Assembly (NCBI RefSeq): GCF_010730955.1
Contig: NZ_AP022577.1
Location: 1-64,000 of the forward strand
Reading direction: 5' to 3'
Source: Mycolicibacterium aubagnense
GTDB taxonomy: Bacteria > Actinomycetota > Actinomycetes > Mycobacteriales > Mycobacteriaceae
DNA: 64,000 nucleotides
In this document: positions 21,165 through 30,215 of the stretch, in pieces
How positions within the stretch are numbered: the first letter of the stretch is position 1
Layout of the letters: each line of letters opens with the position of its first letter
Notes under the pieces: model-generated
The model's database searches: none
The model's input: the letters and a program-made list of their open reading frames with translations, nothing else
What the model was told of the DNA's origin: nothing
Translations under genes and position numbers: made by a program

Positions 21165-21443
21165 TCATACCGCACCCCGCCATGTGCTCGTCGTCCCGTC
21201 AGCCGTGGCGATCACGGTCACGCTGCGAACACTGGGAGTCGGACCGCTCCGGTCGTAGTCGCTGATCACGTCCGCGACGCGGCCCGGGCGCCGGTAGAAC
21301 TCGTGGTCCGGTGAATCGACCGTGACCACGATGTTGACCGGAGTCGTGGAACCAAAGACTACCCGGCGTTGCGCACGCTGCGAGGCCGCCCCTTCGTCGG
21401 GAACGGCCTGCTCAATCGGGTTGTCGCTCACGGTCGAATCCAC
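21165..21443 (-). CDS. Hypothetical phage-like protein (92 aa), last gene of the small-gene cluster
   Basis: ATG 21443 overlaps the preceding gene's end by 16 bases. N-terminus Asp/Glu/Ala-rich, then VVFGSTTPVNIVVTVDSPDH and SVRSVTVIATADG, which look like beta strands. No known domain. It is the distal gene of an overlapping minus-strand operon starting near 23.5 kb. Confidence 0.55.
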   Translation of the reverse strand: MDSTVSDNPIEQAVPDEGAASQRAQRRVVFGSTTPVNIVVTVDSPDHEFYRRPGRVADVISDYDRSGPTPSVRSVTVIATADGTTSTWRGAV

Positions 21444-21658
21444 CTCACGTTCGCGCTGACCATCTGGGCGTCGATGCGTTTCCGAAGATCATCAGCGGTG
21501 TCCGCCAGCGCGTTCAGGAACGCCGCGTTATCAGAACCCTCGGCATCGTCGCGCTGCCGCAGCGCATACTCCTCCAACGCGTCACGAATCACGAACGCCT
21601 CATGCGAATCGGTGTGGCTGGTCCGGATGTCCAGCTCGACATGGAAAACCTCGCTCAC
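21428..21658 (-). CDS. Hypothetical helical protein (76 aa)
   Basis: Best start is GTG 21658 (MSEVFHVELDIRTSHTDSHE), which overlaps the stop of the small membrane ORF upstream. Longer forms to 21772 read through that ORF out of frame. The second half (AFVIRDALEEYALRQRDDAE, then AFLNALADTADDLRKRIDAQM) is strongly helical. No family known. Confidence 0.55.
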   Translation of the reverse strand: MSEVFHVELDIRTSHTDSHEAFVIRDALEEYALRQRDDAEGSDNAAFLNALADTADDLRKRIDAQMVSANVRWIRP

Positions 21659-21759
21659 AGGAGCCACCAGATCACGAGGCCGATCAGCGCCCACAGGCAG
21701 ACCAGCACGATGGCCGGCGGCCACAGCGTGTCCACGAACCGCCGGCGCGGCGTGGTCAT
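21655..21759 (-). CDS. 34-residue membrane peptide
   Basis: ATG 21759 overlaps the previous stop (ATGA), and its own TGA overlaps the next GTG. Basic start MTTPRRRFVDTLWPP, then one membrane helix AIVLVCLWALIGLVIWWLL to the end. Overlaps on both sides and charge bias (N-terminus inside) support a real gene too short for standard calling. Confidence 0.6.
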   Translation of the reverse strand: MTTPRRRFVDTLWPPAIVLVCLWALIGLVIWWLL

Positions 21760-22013
21760 CAGGACCGCCCATTGGCGCGGCTGTAGCCGGTCCAATAGCC
21801 GTAGCCGAGCCTGTACTTCACTTCGGCACCGGTGGCGACGCAGCGATCGGCGTCGGCAATGAGGGACTCGCCGCCGAAGTCGGCGAGCGCGAGCCCGGAC
21901 GCTGCGGTTTCGCGGCTCTTGGCGCCGAGTGCGTGGAGCGCGTCGAATACGCGCGCCTTGGCGGCGTAGTAGGCCCCGTGCGGGCCCTGGTCGGCATCGG
22001 TGGCGGCGGTCAT
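21759..22013 (-). CDS. Hypothetical phage-like protein (84 aa)
   Basis: ATG 22013 sits in CTGATGA, overlapping the upstream stop. Sequence features: helical AYYAAKARVFDALHALGAKS, then Cys in DADRCVATGAEVKYRLG and an aromatic tail GYWTGYSRANGRS. No known domain. Confidence 0.6.
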   Translation of the reverse strand: MTAATDADQGPHGAYYAAKARVFDALHALGAKSRETAASGLALADFGGESLIADADRCVATGAEVKYRLGYGYWTGYSRANGRS

Positions 22014-22339
22014 CAGGTCACCGCCTCGAGGGCTCGGGTCCAACGCGCCCACCCGTTGCCCTGGATGGTCCAGCGTGGCTCATTGATGGCCCCACGGTTC
22101 ATCTCGTCGCGGACCCGGCCGACGATGAATCCGGTGATGTAGGTGTCCACCTTGGCGCGCTCCACCATGTCATCCCAGTTGACGATCAAGGCGCGGGTGG
22201 CCAGCGTGATGCCGGCCGCCGCGTTATCGACCGGGTGGCAGGTCTGTTGCGGCTCCTGGTCGATCTTGAGCACCATGCCGTCGCTCAGGATGACGTCGCC
22301 GAGGCGCAGATCGTGGGTGGTGATCATCTCGGTTTTCAT
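22013..22339 (-). CDS. Mycobacteriophage-like small protein (108 aa)
   Basis: ATG 22339 with GGAGA ten bases upstream; a longer frame to 22381 lacks a ribosome site. Begins MKTEMITTHDLRLGDVILSD and ends in WTIQGNGWARWTRALEAV. This D-L-(R/K)-x-G-D-V-(I/V)-L ... WxxQGNxxARW pattern is one I associate with small proteins of mycobacteriophages. Function unknown. Confidence 0.65.
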   Translation of the reverse strand: MKTEMITTHDLRLGDVILSDGMVLKIDQEPQQTCHPVDNAAAGITLATRALIVNWDDMVERAKVDTYITGFIVGRVRDEMNRGAINEPRWTIQGNGWARWTRALEAVT

Positions 22340-22373
22340 CGGGTTATCTCCATCGTGTGACACACATCTACGT

Positions 22374-22676
22374 TCAGGCATTGGCGCGTTCCCATTTTCC
22401 AGCCCAACGGGTTTCGAGATGGTCGACAGTTCGCCGGTTGCAGTCGTCGTCGCACCACGACTTATCTGACTCGTTACCGCAATCGCACGTGCCGAAGACT
22501 TCGCGCCGTTCCTGTGTCAGGCCGAGCGCACCGGCCAAGTACATGGCGAGAGCGTCCGGGTTGACGTCGCCACCAGACCCCATGAAGACGTTCCCTGATA
22601 CGGGACGCACGAAGCCTCCCAGCTGCGCCAGGCCCATGCGCAATGCTTCCGCGATGTCGATCAGGTTGTCAGCCAC
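22374..22676 (-). CDS. Hypothetical protein with C-terminal Cys cluster (100 aa)
   Basis: GTG 22676 overlaps the upstream stop in the repeated junction GTGTCTCGTGGCTGA. N-terminal helix (DNLIDIAEALRMGLAQLGGF). The C-terminal part holds CDCGNESDKSWCDDDC, four Cys that could bind zinc. Phage-like context. Confidence 0.6.
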   Translation of the reverse strand: MADNLIDIAEALRMGLAQLGGFVRPVSGNVFMGSGGDVNPDALAMYLAGALGLTQERREVFGTCDCGNESDKSWCDDDCNRRTVDHLETRWAGKWERANA

Positions 22677-22929
22677 GAGACACCGTGTCCTTCATTGCCT
22701 GGCGGATGTCCCGGACTACGAGATTCCTTCGCTTCGTGTTGGTTTCGAGCATCAGGTAGCCGTACGCTGACGCGATGCTGACGAGGCGCAGGTAGTCTTG
22801 CCGCGTGAGGGAATCAGGGGTGTAGTTGGCCCGCCAGATTACGGACCCACGCTCGCCATCCGAGAGAACTGGCAACGGCCACACACTGCCGTCGCTGATC
22901 TTGACGTGAGACTTCGCGTTATCAGCCAC
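22669..22929 (-). CDS. Hypothetical protein (86 aa)
   Basis: GTG 22929 overlaps the upstream stop; the ATG at 23106 would give an N-terminus out of phase with neighbouring genes. Begins MADNAKSHVKISDGSVWPLP and ends DTVSRG. Starts and ends with the same residues as its neighbours (ADN... and ...VSRG). No known domain. Confidence 0.55.
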   Translation of the reverse strand: MADNAKSHVKISDGSVWPLPVLSDGERGSVIWRANYTPDSLTRQDYLRLVSIASAYGYLMLETNTKRRNLVVRDIRQAMKDTVSRG

Positions 22930-23134
22930 GAGACACCCCCGTGAGCTCTTCGCGTCGGTACCAGCGGAACGCATCGGGCAACCGCTTGGCGGCGTCGGGG
23001 TGGTCCGCATCGGCTTCGAGGTAATACGTGGGTCCGTTGCGGTCAGTGGTGGATACCTCCACTCGGTAGACCTTGCGCCCAGTTGATCCGATGCGCACCA
23101 GGTCATTTCGGCGAATCCGTCTGTTGTCGCCCAT
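22922..23134 (-). CDS. Hypothetical KOW/SH3-like small protein (70 aa)
   Basis: ATG 23134. Sequence MGDNRRIRRNDLVRIGSTGR, then VYRVEVSTTDRNGPTYYLEA, resembles a small beta-barrel fold with the pattern of charged residues seen in phage nucleic-acid-binding proteins. Ends VSRG, overlapping the next gene. Fold assignment is a guess. Confidence 0.5.
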   Translation of the reverse strand: MGDNRRIRRNDLVRIGSTGRKVYRVEVSTTDRNGPTYYLEADADHPDAAKRLPDAFRWYRREELTGVSRG

Positions 23135-23137
23135 CAG

Positions 23138-23395
23138 TCACTCTCTATCACTCTGAAATGCCCAGTGCTCGCATGGTTTACGGTCAGGCCGCCCCGCTTC
23201 CAGTGACGGGTAACGGGTCTCGCGCAGGACAGGTGTGTCGGTTGATGCGTAGCCCCACGTGATGTCCGCCTGTGGTTCGCCGCCGTGGAACTCGCCGGAC
23301 ATGTCGGTGCAGCTGGAGATCGGAGCCAACTTCTCGTCGCGCTCGGCGTGATAGATGGCGTCGCGCTCTTCACAGCTGATCTTGTGCCAGCTCAC
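23138..23395 (-). CDS. Hypothetical phage-like protein (85 aa)
   Basis: GTG 23395 overlaps the upstream stop (GTGA). Begins MSWHKISCEERDAIYHAERD and has two Cys. Hydrophilic, no membrane segment. An internal ATG is less likely because of the operon overlap. No family recognised. Confidence 0.5.
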   Translation of the reverse strand: MSWHKISCEERDAIYHAERDEKLAPISSCTDMSGEFHGGEPQADITWGYASTDTPVLRETRYPSLEAGRPDRKPCEHWAFQSDRE

Positions 23396-23502
23396 GGCTC
23401 GACCACCTCGCCATCGCGGAACATGATCGGCCGAGTGAACGTCGTGGGAATCCGCTCGGCCTCCCAAGCGCGTCGTGCGGCTTCAATTGCGGGATCGCTC
23501 AC
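23392..23502 (-). CDS. 36-residue hypothetical protein
   Basis: GTG 23502, 36 codons, ending GEVVEP with a TGA that overlaps the next GTG. Helical start MSDPAIEAARRAWEAERIPT. Support comes from the overlap chain and high third-position G+C. Confidence 0.45.
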   Translation of the reverse strand: MSDPAIEAARRAWEAERIPTTFTRPIMFRDGEVVEP

Positions 23503-23535
23503 GCCAGCTCCTCGGTGGTGAAGATCGGCGGGGCC

Positions 23536-23802
23536 TTAGGACGATTTCCGCTTCCTCAGGAGGTAGATGGCGCCGACGATGAGGAACACGACGACCACGC
23601 CGCCCACGCCGAGTGAACGCGCGATCATGCTTCCCCCGGTCCAGCTGAAGCCGCGGATTGCGCCGTGGATGATCTGCTCGATGAAACCGCCGCCAGAGTG
23701 GCCGCCACCGGTGTGGGTGTCAGTCGTGGTGTGGGAGGGCGACAGGGCGAACCCGTGGGTCATCATGACTGTCATCTGCAGGTGGGCGATCACGGTGTTC
23801 AT
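23536..23802 (-). CDS. Membrane protein with Gly/His linker, under the shared palindrome
   Basis: ATG 23802 with GAGAGG eight bases upstream and the palindrome at 23828-23843 another 20 bp back. 88 residues: a helical amphipathic start (MNTVIAHLQMTVMMTHGFAL), a Thr/Gly/His linker, then one membrane helix LGVGGVVVVFLIVGAIYLL followed by RKRKSS. Orientation N-out/C-in expected. No family known. Confidence 0.6.
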   Translation of the reverse strand: MNTVIAHLQMTVMMTHGFALSPSHTTTDTHTGGGHSGGGFIEQIIHGAIRGFSWTGGSMIARSLGVGGVVVVFLIVGAIYLLRKRKSS

Positions 23803-23827
23803 CGGTGCCTCTCGGGTCGGATTGGAA

Positions 23828-23843
23828 TCTCTAAAATAGAGAA
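23828..23843 (-). promoter_or_regulatory. Shared palindrome TTCTCTATTTTAGAGA (site 1)
   Basis: On the minus strand TTCTCTATTTTAGAGA ends 25 bp upstream of ATG 23802. Identical 16-mers lie upstream of the PARP gene (34708) and of the gene at 58172, in the same orientation and at the same distance. The centre TATTTT could be a -10 element, so the site may be operator and promoter in one. Confidence 0.7.
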
Positions 23844-23875
23844 TAGGGCAAATGGTGGTTGTAACGCAACCTGGT

Positions 23876-24619
23876 TCATATTCCGGCCACGCGACGAGCA
23901 TCGGTGTAGATCGCAGCGCGCTCAGTCGGACCGGGAACGGCATCAGCACCAGGACAGGCCAACACCGACTGCAGAGTGACGCCGGCGACCAGGAAGTCAG
24001 CAACGGCGCGGCGCAGGTGATCCGGCGACGTGACCAGCACTGCGCCAGCTGTGATGCCTGAATTCCTCAGTAGCGCAGCGGTGTTAATGGCGTTGGTTGC
24101 AGTTGCTGTTGACGTGCCTTCAATCAGGATGCGCCGGGGCGGTAGTCCAGCTTCGATCAACCAGTCACGCATCGCGGATGCTTCAGTGTGCCCGCCTCGA
24201 GGATTGCCACCGGAAACCACGACAGGCAGGTCTGGGTACGCCTGCGCTACTGAGAGGCCCTGACGTAGACGATCAACCAATCCGCTCCGCAGCGACCCAT
24301 CGGGCTCGAGCCCAAAACCGAGGATCACCACCGCGGCACCAGGGACGATGCCGCTCGGGACTTGATCGGTGAGCGGAAAATTCAGCGCAGCGTCGACATT
24401 GGCGATGATCGCTACGACCTGCGCAGCGCGGTCACGGGGGAGTGCGTCGATCGCCGCCTGGGCTCCCGTGCGGTCGCCGGCGGCTGCACGCGTGAACGCT
24501 GCATCGGTGAGTGATGTAGGAGATGCGGCGGTTTGTGATGGCTCCGCCGTGGCTGTTCCGGAAGCAATCATTGCAGCTGTCACTGCTACCGCAGAGGTTC
24601 GGCTGGCGACTCGGATCAT
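23876..24619 (-). CDS. Exported YdcF/DUF218-family protein
   Basis: ATG 24619 overlaps the stop of the upstream gene. 247 residues. Signal peptide (MIRVASRTSAVAVTAAMIAS, likely cleavage after ATA near 25). The DUF218 domain covers about 90-245 with VVILGFGLEPDGSL, the glycine turn VVSGGNPRGG, TEASAMRDWLIEAGLPP, and ENTATNT-like TSTATATNAINTAALL followed by VLVTSPDHLRRA. YdcF-type proteins are envelope proteins of unclear enzyme activity, some binding S-adenosylmethionine. Exported form fits envelope work. Confidence 0.8.
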   Translation of the reverse strand: MIRVASRTSAVAVTAAMIASGTATAEPSQTAASPTSLTDAAFTRAAAGDRTGAQAAIDALPRDRAAQVVAIIANVDAALNFPLTDQVPSGIVPGAAVVILGFGLEPDGSLRSGLVDRLRQGLSVAQAYPDLPVVVSGGNPRGGHTEASAMRDWLIEAGLPPRRILIEGTSTATATNAINTAALLRNSGITAGAVLVTSPDHLRRAVADFLVAGVTLQSVLACPGADAVPGPTERAAIYTDARRVAGI

Positions 24620-25905
24620 GCCGGCGCTCCTGCAGGTTCGAATAGTCTCAGCTGGTCAGGATGCACGACCGGCAGAACAGTCACGTTTTTGATCGCGTCG
24701 GGCGACCCAACCAGTTTCTGCGCGGCGTCGGTCAGTTCGACCAACAGCCACTGACGTTCAACGCGTTCGGCGAGCGTCGTGGTCGGCATCGCCCGGGCAG
24801 CTGCGGCACGTTCTGCGATTTCGTCGGCGACCATGGCGATCAACGGATCCCGCCCGCCATGGAGCTGTTTGATCGCCGCTGCGAGTTCTTCGACGACGGA
24901 GTACTCAGCGGCGTATATGCCACCACTGGCCGGGTGGGTGTCGAAAAAGTCGGCATAGCCGAATGGTTCGGCGGCCAGGGTGTGGCGTTCACTGATCAAG
25001 TCACCCAGGATCAGCGGTGTGCGGTTGGGGAGCCCCGGCGGCAGCTGCTTCCAGACGTCCGACGGATTCTGTGACCACCGTTCAACGACTAAGTGCGCGG
25101 CCTGGTCGATGTCTTCGCACTGTTCGGCAGCCGCGCGAGTGGCGTACTTGGCTTCGTTTTGGCCGGCGAACACCCTGGCGACGTCGTCGGCCACGCCTCG
25201 GCGAGCGCGCTGCTCGTCGCCACGCTCCCGCTTCAAGTATGCCTGCCAGCTCCGCTCGCCAATTGCCTCCAACGGTGTGTCGCATCGGCCGAAGTGCACC
25301 CCGTGCGCAAGCACGGCGTCGGTGTTGGCAAGGGACACAAAGAATTCGACAGATCCGGCCTCGGATCGACCGGAAAGCCGCGCGTACGCCTTGGCGATGC
25401 GTGTTGCCTCCGCTCTGCTGATTGTTTCCACTTCGCCTTCAGCGTCGCGATAGGTGATCGCGGAGGCGCGGTGGAGGCGCTCACCCTGGGCCTGTTCGGA
25501 TTCCGTTGTCGAGGTAGCCGCGACGATCGAGGCGATTTCCTCGTCTGCCCAGAGTCGCCACTGTTCGTCGGTAGCCACGTCTTCACGGCACAGCCTCGTC
25601 TCGGCCACGAACAGATCGATGAGGTCTTGTCGTCGTGCGGCCCGATCGGCCTCGATTTCGACGATGTCGGCGGGGGAGAGCGGGAGCCCGCCGTCGAGAC
25701 CGTCGCCGGCGGTGTGAGGTCCGACTCCGGAGTAGGCATGGCGCAAGTCGTCGAGCTCGCGCGGAGGTGCGTTTACCGGGGAGGTCACAGGGTGCAAGGG
25801 CGTGTAGCCGCGGTAGCGCACGTATTGCGCCCTGGCGGCCGGATGCACACCGCGCTCCCGAACAGCTGCGGTGGCCGATGCCTCTTGTTTACCGTTGCGC
25901 CGCAT
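24616..25905 (-). CDS. Unknown 429-residue helical protein
   Basis: ATG 25905 has AAGGGGA five bases upstream; an in-frame ATG 33 bases earlier lacks one. No signal peptide or membrane segment. Charged and helical throughout (IVEIEADRAARRQDLIDLFV, then DEIAERAAAARAMPTTTLAE). Ends just before the YdcF-like gene with a 4-base overlap, so the two are co-expressed. I recognise no domain. The Arg-rich start suggests nucleic-acid contact, without proof. Confidence 0.65.
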   Translation of the reverse strand: MRRNGKQEASATAAVRERGVHPAARAQYVRYRGYTPLHPVTSPVNAPPRELDDLRHAYSGVGPHTAGDGLDGGLPLSPADIVEIEADRAARRQDLIDLFVAETRLCREDVATDEQWRLWADEEIASIVAATSTTESEQAQGERLHRASAITYRDAEGEVETISRAEATRIAKAYARLSGRSEAGSVEFFVSLANTDAVLAHGVHFGRCDTPLEAIGERSWQAYLKRERGDEQRARRGVADDVARVFAGQNEAKYATRAAAEQCEDIDQAAHLVVERWSQNPSDVWKQLPPGLPNRTPLILGDLISERHTLAAEPFGYADFFDTHPASGGIYAAEYSVVEELAAAIKQLHGGRDPLIAMVADEIAERAAAARAMPTTTLAERVERQWLLVELTDAAQKLVGSPDAIKNVTVLPVVHPDQLRLFEPAGAPA

Positions 25906-26040
25906 GGTTTCCCCTTGTCCGTTGCTTGACCGCGTCATCTGACGGTCCCCTGGTCGGTGTCGACGCTATTGGTGGGCACTGACACCGCGGCGAACGCGGC
26001 GTTAGGAGTAGTCCGGACCTGCATATGGCTTCACCGGCTT

Positions 26041-28173
26041 TCATGTCGCCGGAGTGATTTCTGCAGCAGTGCCTTTCACGGATGCTTTCGCCCGATTCTC
26101 GGCGCGTACAGCGCGACCACCGCGCGAGAAACCTGCGGAAGATGCCGTTGCAGAGACCAGAGCGTCTTCGTCAGCGACGAACGGATGGAACCAAACACCG
26201 GCACCACCGCGGCCTTTGACCGGGATGTCGGCGGCATCGGTTACTTTCCAGCCCTTCTCGGAAATCGACAGGATCGCCTCGCCAGGTGTTCCAGTGAGCG
26301 GCAGTGCCGCCAACACCGAATCCCCCGAATCGCCAGCTGTGAGCTTCACGCCGGACACTCCGTTGCCGGCAACACCCTGGGGGTTTATCGTCGACGGATC
26401 GATGCGCAGTACCTTCCCGCGGCGGGTGACCAGCGCCAGATGCGCTCCAGGGGCGATGACGCCGGAGCTGACTAGACCCGTGATGTCCGGGGCGACGGGA
26501 ATGTCGCGTGTCTTGAACGGCAGCCCTTTGCCGTCGGTGAACTTGACCCGGCCGTCGGTCCACACCGCCCAGCCCACCCCGGACGAGATCAACTCGCCGT
26601 GGCTGTCGGAGAAAACGCCCCGGTCGTCAAGTCGCCAGGAGGAGTTGACTTTTCGCTCACGACCGCCGTCGTCATCTGTGCCGGAGAACACCGGAGTTGC
26701 GTCAGAATCCAAAGCTGTTCGGCGATCAAATTCAGCTGCGTCGAAGAGTTTTGCGGTCGACACCAGTTCGGTGTCGATCACAGCTCGACGTGCATCAGCT
26801 GAAGACAGCAGCTCATTGAGCTGTGCGAACTCTTCGTCGAGCTTCTGCGCCTCGGACTGCAATTCGACTACGTCAAGTCGAGTCAGCTTGCGCAGCTGCA
26901 GCGCAAGCACGTGATCGGCCTGCTCCGCATCTATGCTGAACCGCGCTTGCAGGCCCTCGCGAGCATCGTCGACTGTGTCGGAGCCGCGAATAACCGTGAC
27001 CGCAGCATCGATGTCGAGGTGGATCGCCAGCAGGCCGGCTACCAGATGCCGGCGCGCAACCACCTTGTTCAGGCGATATTCACTGCGGCGCACAACAACC
27101 GAATCACGAAGAGACAGGAATGCGGAGATCAGCTCGCGGACCGACCACCAGCGCGGAACCCGGTCCCCATCGAGAGCCACCAAGCTCGCGGCGAATGTTG
27201 ACTCCAACGGGGTAAGCGCCAGCAGCTGGTCGCGGACCTGTGCAGGGTCATGTCCGCGTTTGATGGTGACGACGATCCTCAGCCCGTTGCGGCGGTCGGT
27301 CAGATCGGACATGTCGACCACCCCTGGCAATTCGCCGCCTTCGACCAATGCCCGGATTCGGTCCTGCACAGTGGAACTGGCCACGCCGGGAGGAAGTTCA
27401 GTGATCACCACGTTCTTGCCGTCGACCGACAGCGTGCCGCGCACGGTGAATGCACCCCTGCCGGTGGTGACGTACTCGCGCAGCCCGTCCGAGCCGACCA
27501 CCGTGGCGCCACAACCCCAGTCGGGGCCGGGCAGAAGCTCCATCAGCGCGTCATCGGACAGGTTCGGGTCAGCCAGCAGTGCGCGGCACGCCGCCATCAC
27601 TTCACGCGGATTGTGCGCGGGCACCTTGGTGGCCCAGCCTTCGGCGATGCCGACGGCACCATTGCACAGTAGGACTGGAAACCGCGCCGGCAGAACGACG
27701 GGTTCAGTCCATTCTCCGTCGAAAGTGTCCACCATCGGCACCGCGTGACTATCGAGTTCGGCGGTCAGGGCAGCTCCCGGCGCGGATAGCCGCATCTCGG
27801 TGTACCGGTCGGCAGCTGGGATGTCGCCTTGGATTCGGGGGAAGGCGCCCTGTCCGTCAATGACTTTCACGCGCTGGAACTCGGCGGCCATCAGCGCCGC
27901 GGCGCCATACATTGACGCGCCGCCGTGCGGGTGCAGATTGCCGGTGACAGCCGAGCAGACTTTGGAGGACTTCTGTGGCTTGTTGCCGGGCAGCAATCGA
28001 GACGAGTGCATCTGGTATAGCAATCGACGCTGGCCCGGCTTGAGTCCGTCGAACGCGGAGGGGATGGCGCGGTCGCTGACGCTGTAGAGCGCGAACGTCA
28101 ACTGGTACCGATTCCAGTAGTCTTCGGCGCTCTGGTTGAGTACCAGGTCCGGGTTCTGTTCGATGACGGTCAC
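26041..28173 (-). CDS. GyrA/ParC-like subunit of a second type II topoisomerase
   Basis: ATG 28173, eight bases after the stop of the GyrB-like gene. 710 residues, shorter than GyrA (~840). Breakage-reunion domain with DGLKPGQRR near 43, HPHGG near 81 and the catalytic Tyr124 in AADRYTEMRL. Coiled-coil arm (about 400-465), then a C-terminal beta-propeller-like part (about 510-690) that lacks a clear GyrA-box. That implies decatenation or relaxation rather than strong supercoiling. Some mycobacteria carry such an atypical enzyme besides gyrase (TopoM of M. smegmatis). On a mobile element it may handle the element's own topology or escape gyrase inhibitors. Confidence 0.9.
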   Translation of the reverse strand: MTVIEQNPDLVLNQSAEDYWNRYQLTFALYSVSDRAIPSAFDGLKPGQRRLLYQMHSSRLLPGNKPQKSSKVCSAVTGNLHPHGGASMYGAAALMAAEFQRVKVIDGQGAFPRIQGDIPAADRYTEMRLSAPGAALTAELDSHAVPMVDTFDGEWTEPVVLPARFPVLLCNGAVGIAEGWATKVPAHNPREVMAACRALLADPNLSDDALMELLPGPDWGCGATVVGSDGLREYVTTGRGAFTVRGTLSVDGKNVVITELPPGVASSTVQDRIRALVEGGELPGVVDMSDLTDRRNGLRIVVTIKRGHDPAQVRDQLLALTPLESTFAASLVALDGDRVPRWWSVRELISAFLSLRDSVVVRRSEYRLNKVVARRHLVAGLLAIHLDIDAAVTVIRGSDTVDDAREGLQARFSIDAEQADHVLALQLRKLTRLDVVELQSEAQKLDEEFAQLNELLSSADARRAVIDTELVSTAKLFDAAEFDRRTALDSDATPVFSGTDDDGGRERKVNSSWRLDDRGVFSDSHGELISSGVGWAVWTDGRVKFTDGKGLPFKTRDIPVAPDITGLVSSGVIAPGAHLALVTRRGKVLRIDPSTINPQGVAGNGVSGVKLTAGDSGDSVLAALPLTGTPGEAILSISEKGWKVTDAADIPVKGRGGAGVWFHPFVADEDALVSATASSAGFSRGGRAVRAENRAKASVKGTAAEITPAT

Positions 28174-28181
28174 GAAGGCTC

Positions 28182-30215
28182 CTAGTCGAGGTCGAGTGTG
28201 GCGGTGTCGATGCGCGCAGCGGCGTCTGCCATCCAGCTACGTCGGCCTTCAGGTGGGCCACCGAACAAGGTGTGGTGCAGCGTGTTGGCTCCGTCGTCGG
28301 GGTGTACGCGAATCACGGTGCGCCGCTGCGGATCCAGCACGGTGTTCCAGAAGTCGTCGGCGTCCATCTCGCCGAGACCTTTGTTGCGCTGCACTTCAAC
28401 TTTGCGGTTGGAGGATGCACGAAGGCGCGCCACAGCTGTGTCGCGTTCGGCCTCGTCTTGGCAGTAGACGCGCTGGGCGCCGTCTTTCACCACGAACAGG
28501 GGTGGGAGCGTCACGTAGACCATGCCAGCGGCGACCAGCGGGCGGTAGAAGTCCAGGAACATCGAGATGAGGCTGGAGTTGATGTTGCCGCCGTCGGGGT
28601 CGGCGTCGGAGGCGAAGAGGATTCGGTCGTAGCGGCACTGTTCCGGGTCGCAGTTGTCGCGTATCCCGCAGCCCAGGATGCGTTCGATCGCGTCGAACTC
28701 GTCTTTTCCCCGAGCCTTGGTGACAGTGAATCCGTAGACGTTGGGCGGCTTGCCTTTCAGCGGAAACGCCGCCTGGAAAGTCGCATCGCGCGCGGCTTTG
28801 ATGGTGCCCAGCGCCGAATCACCCTCGCAGAGAAACAGTTCGGCGCCCGAGCCCCGTCCAGTCTCTTTACTGGGAAGCAGTTTGGCGGGCATCGACAGAT
28901 TCGTGCCGAGGCCTTTGGCTTTCGCCGCAGCGCGCGATCGGGCTTTGGCGCCCTCAGCGCTGCGTCTCGCTCGGGCAGCTTCCAGAGCGAGCTTCGCCCA
29001 CAGAGTCACAGTCTCGGTGTTGGCGGGGTTGGCTGCCCAGACGGTGACGCTACGTGCGACGTCTGGGGCCATCGCCAGGTTCAGCGACCGTGACGAGACG
29101 GTCGTTTTGGCCTGCGAATCCCATGACACATCGGGTGCGCGGGTGTCGACGGCCAGCGCTGTCACAGCGGCGAAATCTTGTGCCTCCGGGCCATCTTCAC
29201 CTTTGGACAGTCCTAGATCGCGGATCCGGGACACCCGTTCAGCTAGCGCCTCGGAGAGCCCTTTCACAGCTGCGGTCAAGTGCGATCCACCGCCGGGCGT
29301 ACGCACCGTGTTACAGAACGCGGCCACCGTGGTTGGCTCCGCTGGCCCGGCCGACAGCGACCAGCGGAACGGAGTAGCGCCGCGTCCGGTGGTGTATTCG
29401 CCGCGGCCCTCGACCGATGCCCGCACACCCGGCGTCGGTGCGCCGTTCGCGGTGCACATCAGGTCCAGAAGTGCATCGGTGCTCCATGGCCCGATGAATG
29501 GTTCCATCAGCTGAGCCGGGAGGTCTCCGAGGGGCCAGCCTTCGTTGGCCACAACCAATCGAACGCCTGGGGACATCCGCGCAGCGGCGTGCGCCCGCAA
29601 CAGCACTTCACCGATGTCGATACCGGAGTCGGGCACCACGGTCGGATCGAACAGGATGCGCACCGTCGTTCCGTGGGAGTCGGGATGGCCGTTACCGGTG
29701 CCTTTGAGCTTCTGCGCGTCTGCGCGGGTGAAGTTTGCACGGGGATCGAAGGCTGTGCCCTCGAACACACCGGGGTACCCGGCGCCGAAGCTCTGCACGT
29801 AGGTCTTGCCTGCGCGCCACACAACGACGTCCGTGCGAAGCGAAATGAACACCGCTGCGGCCGCGCCGATTCCGTTCAACCCAGCTCCGGTGCCGGCAGC
29901 GTCGGCGTGCGCGGAGAACTTGCCGCCTGCCCGAGCAGTGCCGAGGGTCTTAACGATGCCGTTCTTGCCCGTAACGGGGTCGGAGTCGACGGGAAGACCG
30001 CGGCCGTCATCAGAGACGCTGACGGAACCGTCGGCATGCAGCGTGATGCCGACGGTTGATCCGCCGTGACTGGGATCGGCGACCTCTTCAATCGCGTTGT
30101 CCACCAGCTCGCGTAGCGCCGTGTTGAGTACGTCCTGACCCAGATTCACCGCTGGCCGCAATCGCGTGTGTTGGACATCGTCTAATTCAGTGATGTCAGC
30201 GGCGGTGTAGCTCAC
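28182..30215 (-). CDS. GyrB/ParE-like subunit of a second type II topoisomerase
   Basis: Start chosen at GTG 30215 (MSYTAADITELDDVQHTRLR), with GAAAGG upstream. A longer frame to 30347 adds residues unlike the family. 677 residues. GHKL ATPase with ELVDNAIEE, DDGRGLPVD and TGAGLNGIGAAA. The TOPRIM domain has EGDSALG near 461 and the metal-binding DADPDGG near 537. C-terminus has QRNKGLGEMD. With its partner it forms an A2B2 enzyme passing one DNA duplex through another using ATP. The ATP lid GAGLNG departs from classical GxxGxG(V/I)G. Confidence 0.9.
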   Translation of the reverse strand: MSYTAADITELDDVQHTRLRPAVNLGQDVLNTALRELVDNAIEEVADPSHGGSTVGITLHADGSVSVSDDGRGLPVDSDPVTGKNGIVKTLGTARAGGKFSAHADAAGTGAGLNGIGAAAAVFISLRTDVVVWRAGKTYVQSFGAGYPGVFEGTAFDPRANFTRADAQKLKGTGNGHPDSHGTTVRILFDPTVVPDSGIDIGEVLLRAHAAARMSPGVRLVVANEGWPLGDLPAQLMEPFIGPWSTDALLDLMCTANGAPTPGVRASVEGRGEYTTGRGATPFRWSLSAGPAEPTTVAAFCNTVRTPGGGSHLTAAVKGLSEALAERVSRIRDLGLSKGEDGPEAQDFAAVTALAVDTRAPDVSWDSQAKTTVSSRSLNLAMAPDVARSVTVWAANPANTETVTLWAKLALEAARARRSAEGAKARSRAAAKAKGLGTNLSMPAKLLPSKETGRGSGAELFLCEGDSALGTIKAARDATFQAAFPLKGKPPNVYGFTVTKARGKDEFDAIERILGCGIRDNCDPEQCRYDRILFASDADPDGGNINSSLISMFLDFYRPLVAAGMVYVTLPPLFVVKDGAQRVYCQDEAERDTAVARLRASSNRKVEVQRNKGLGEMDADDFWNTVLDPQRRTVIRVHPDDGANTLHHTLFGGPPEGRRSWMADAAARIDTATLDLD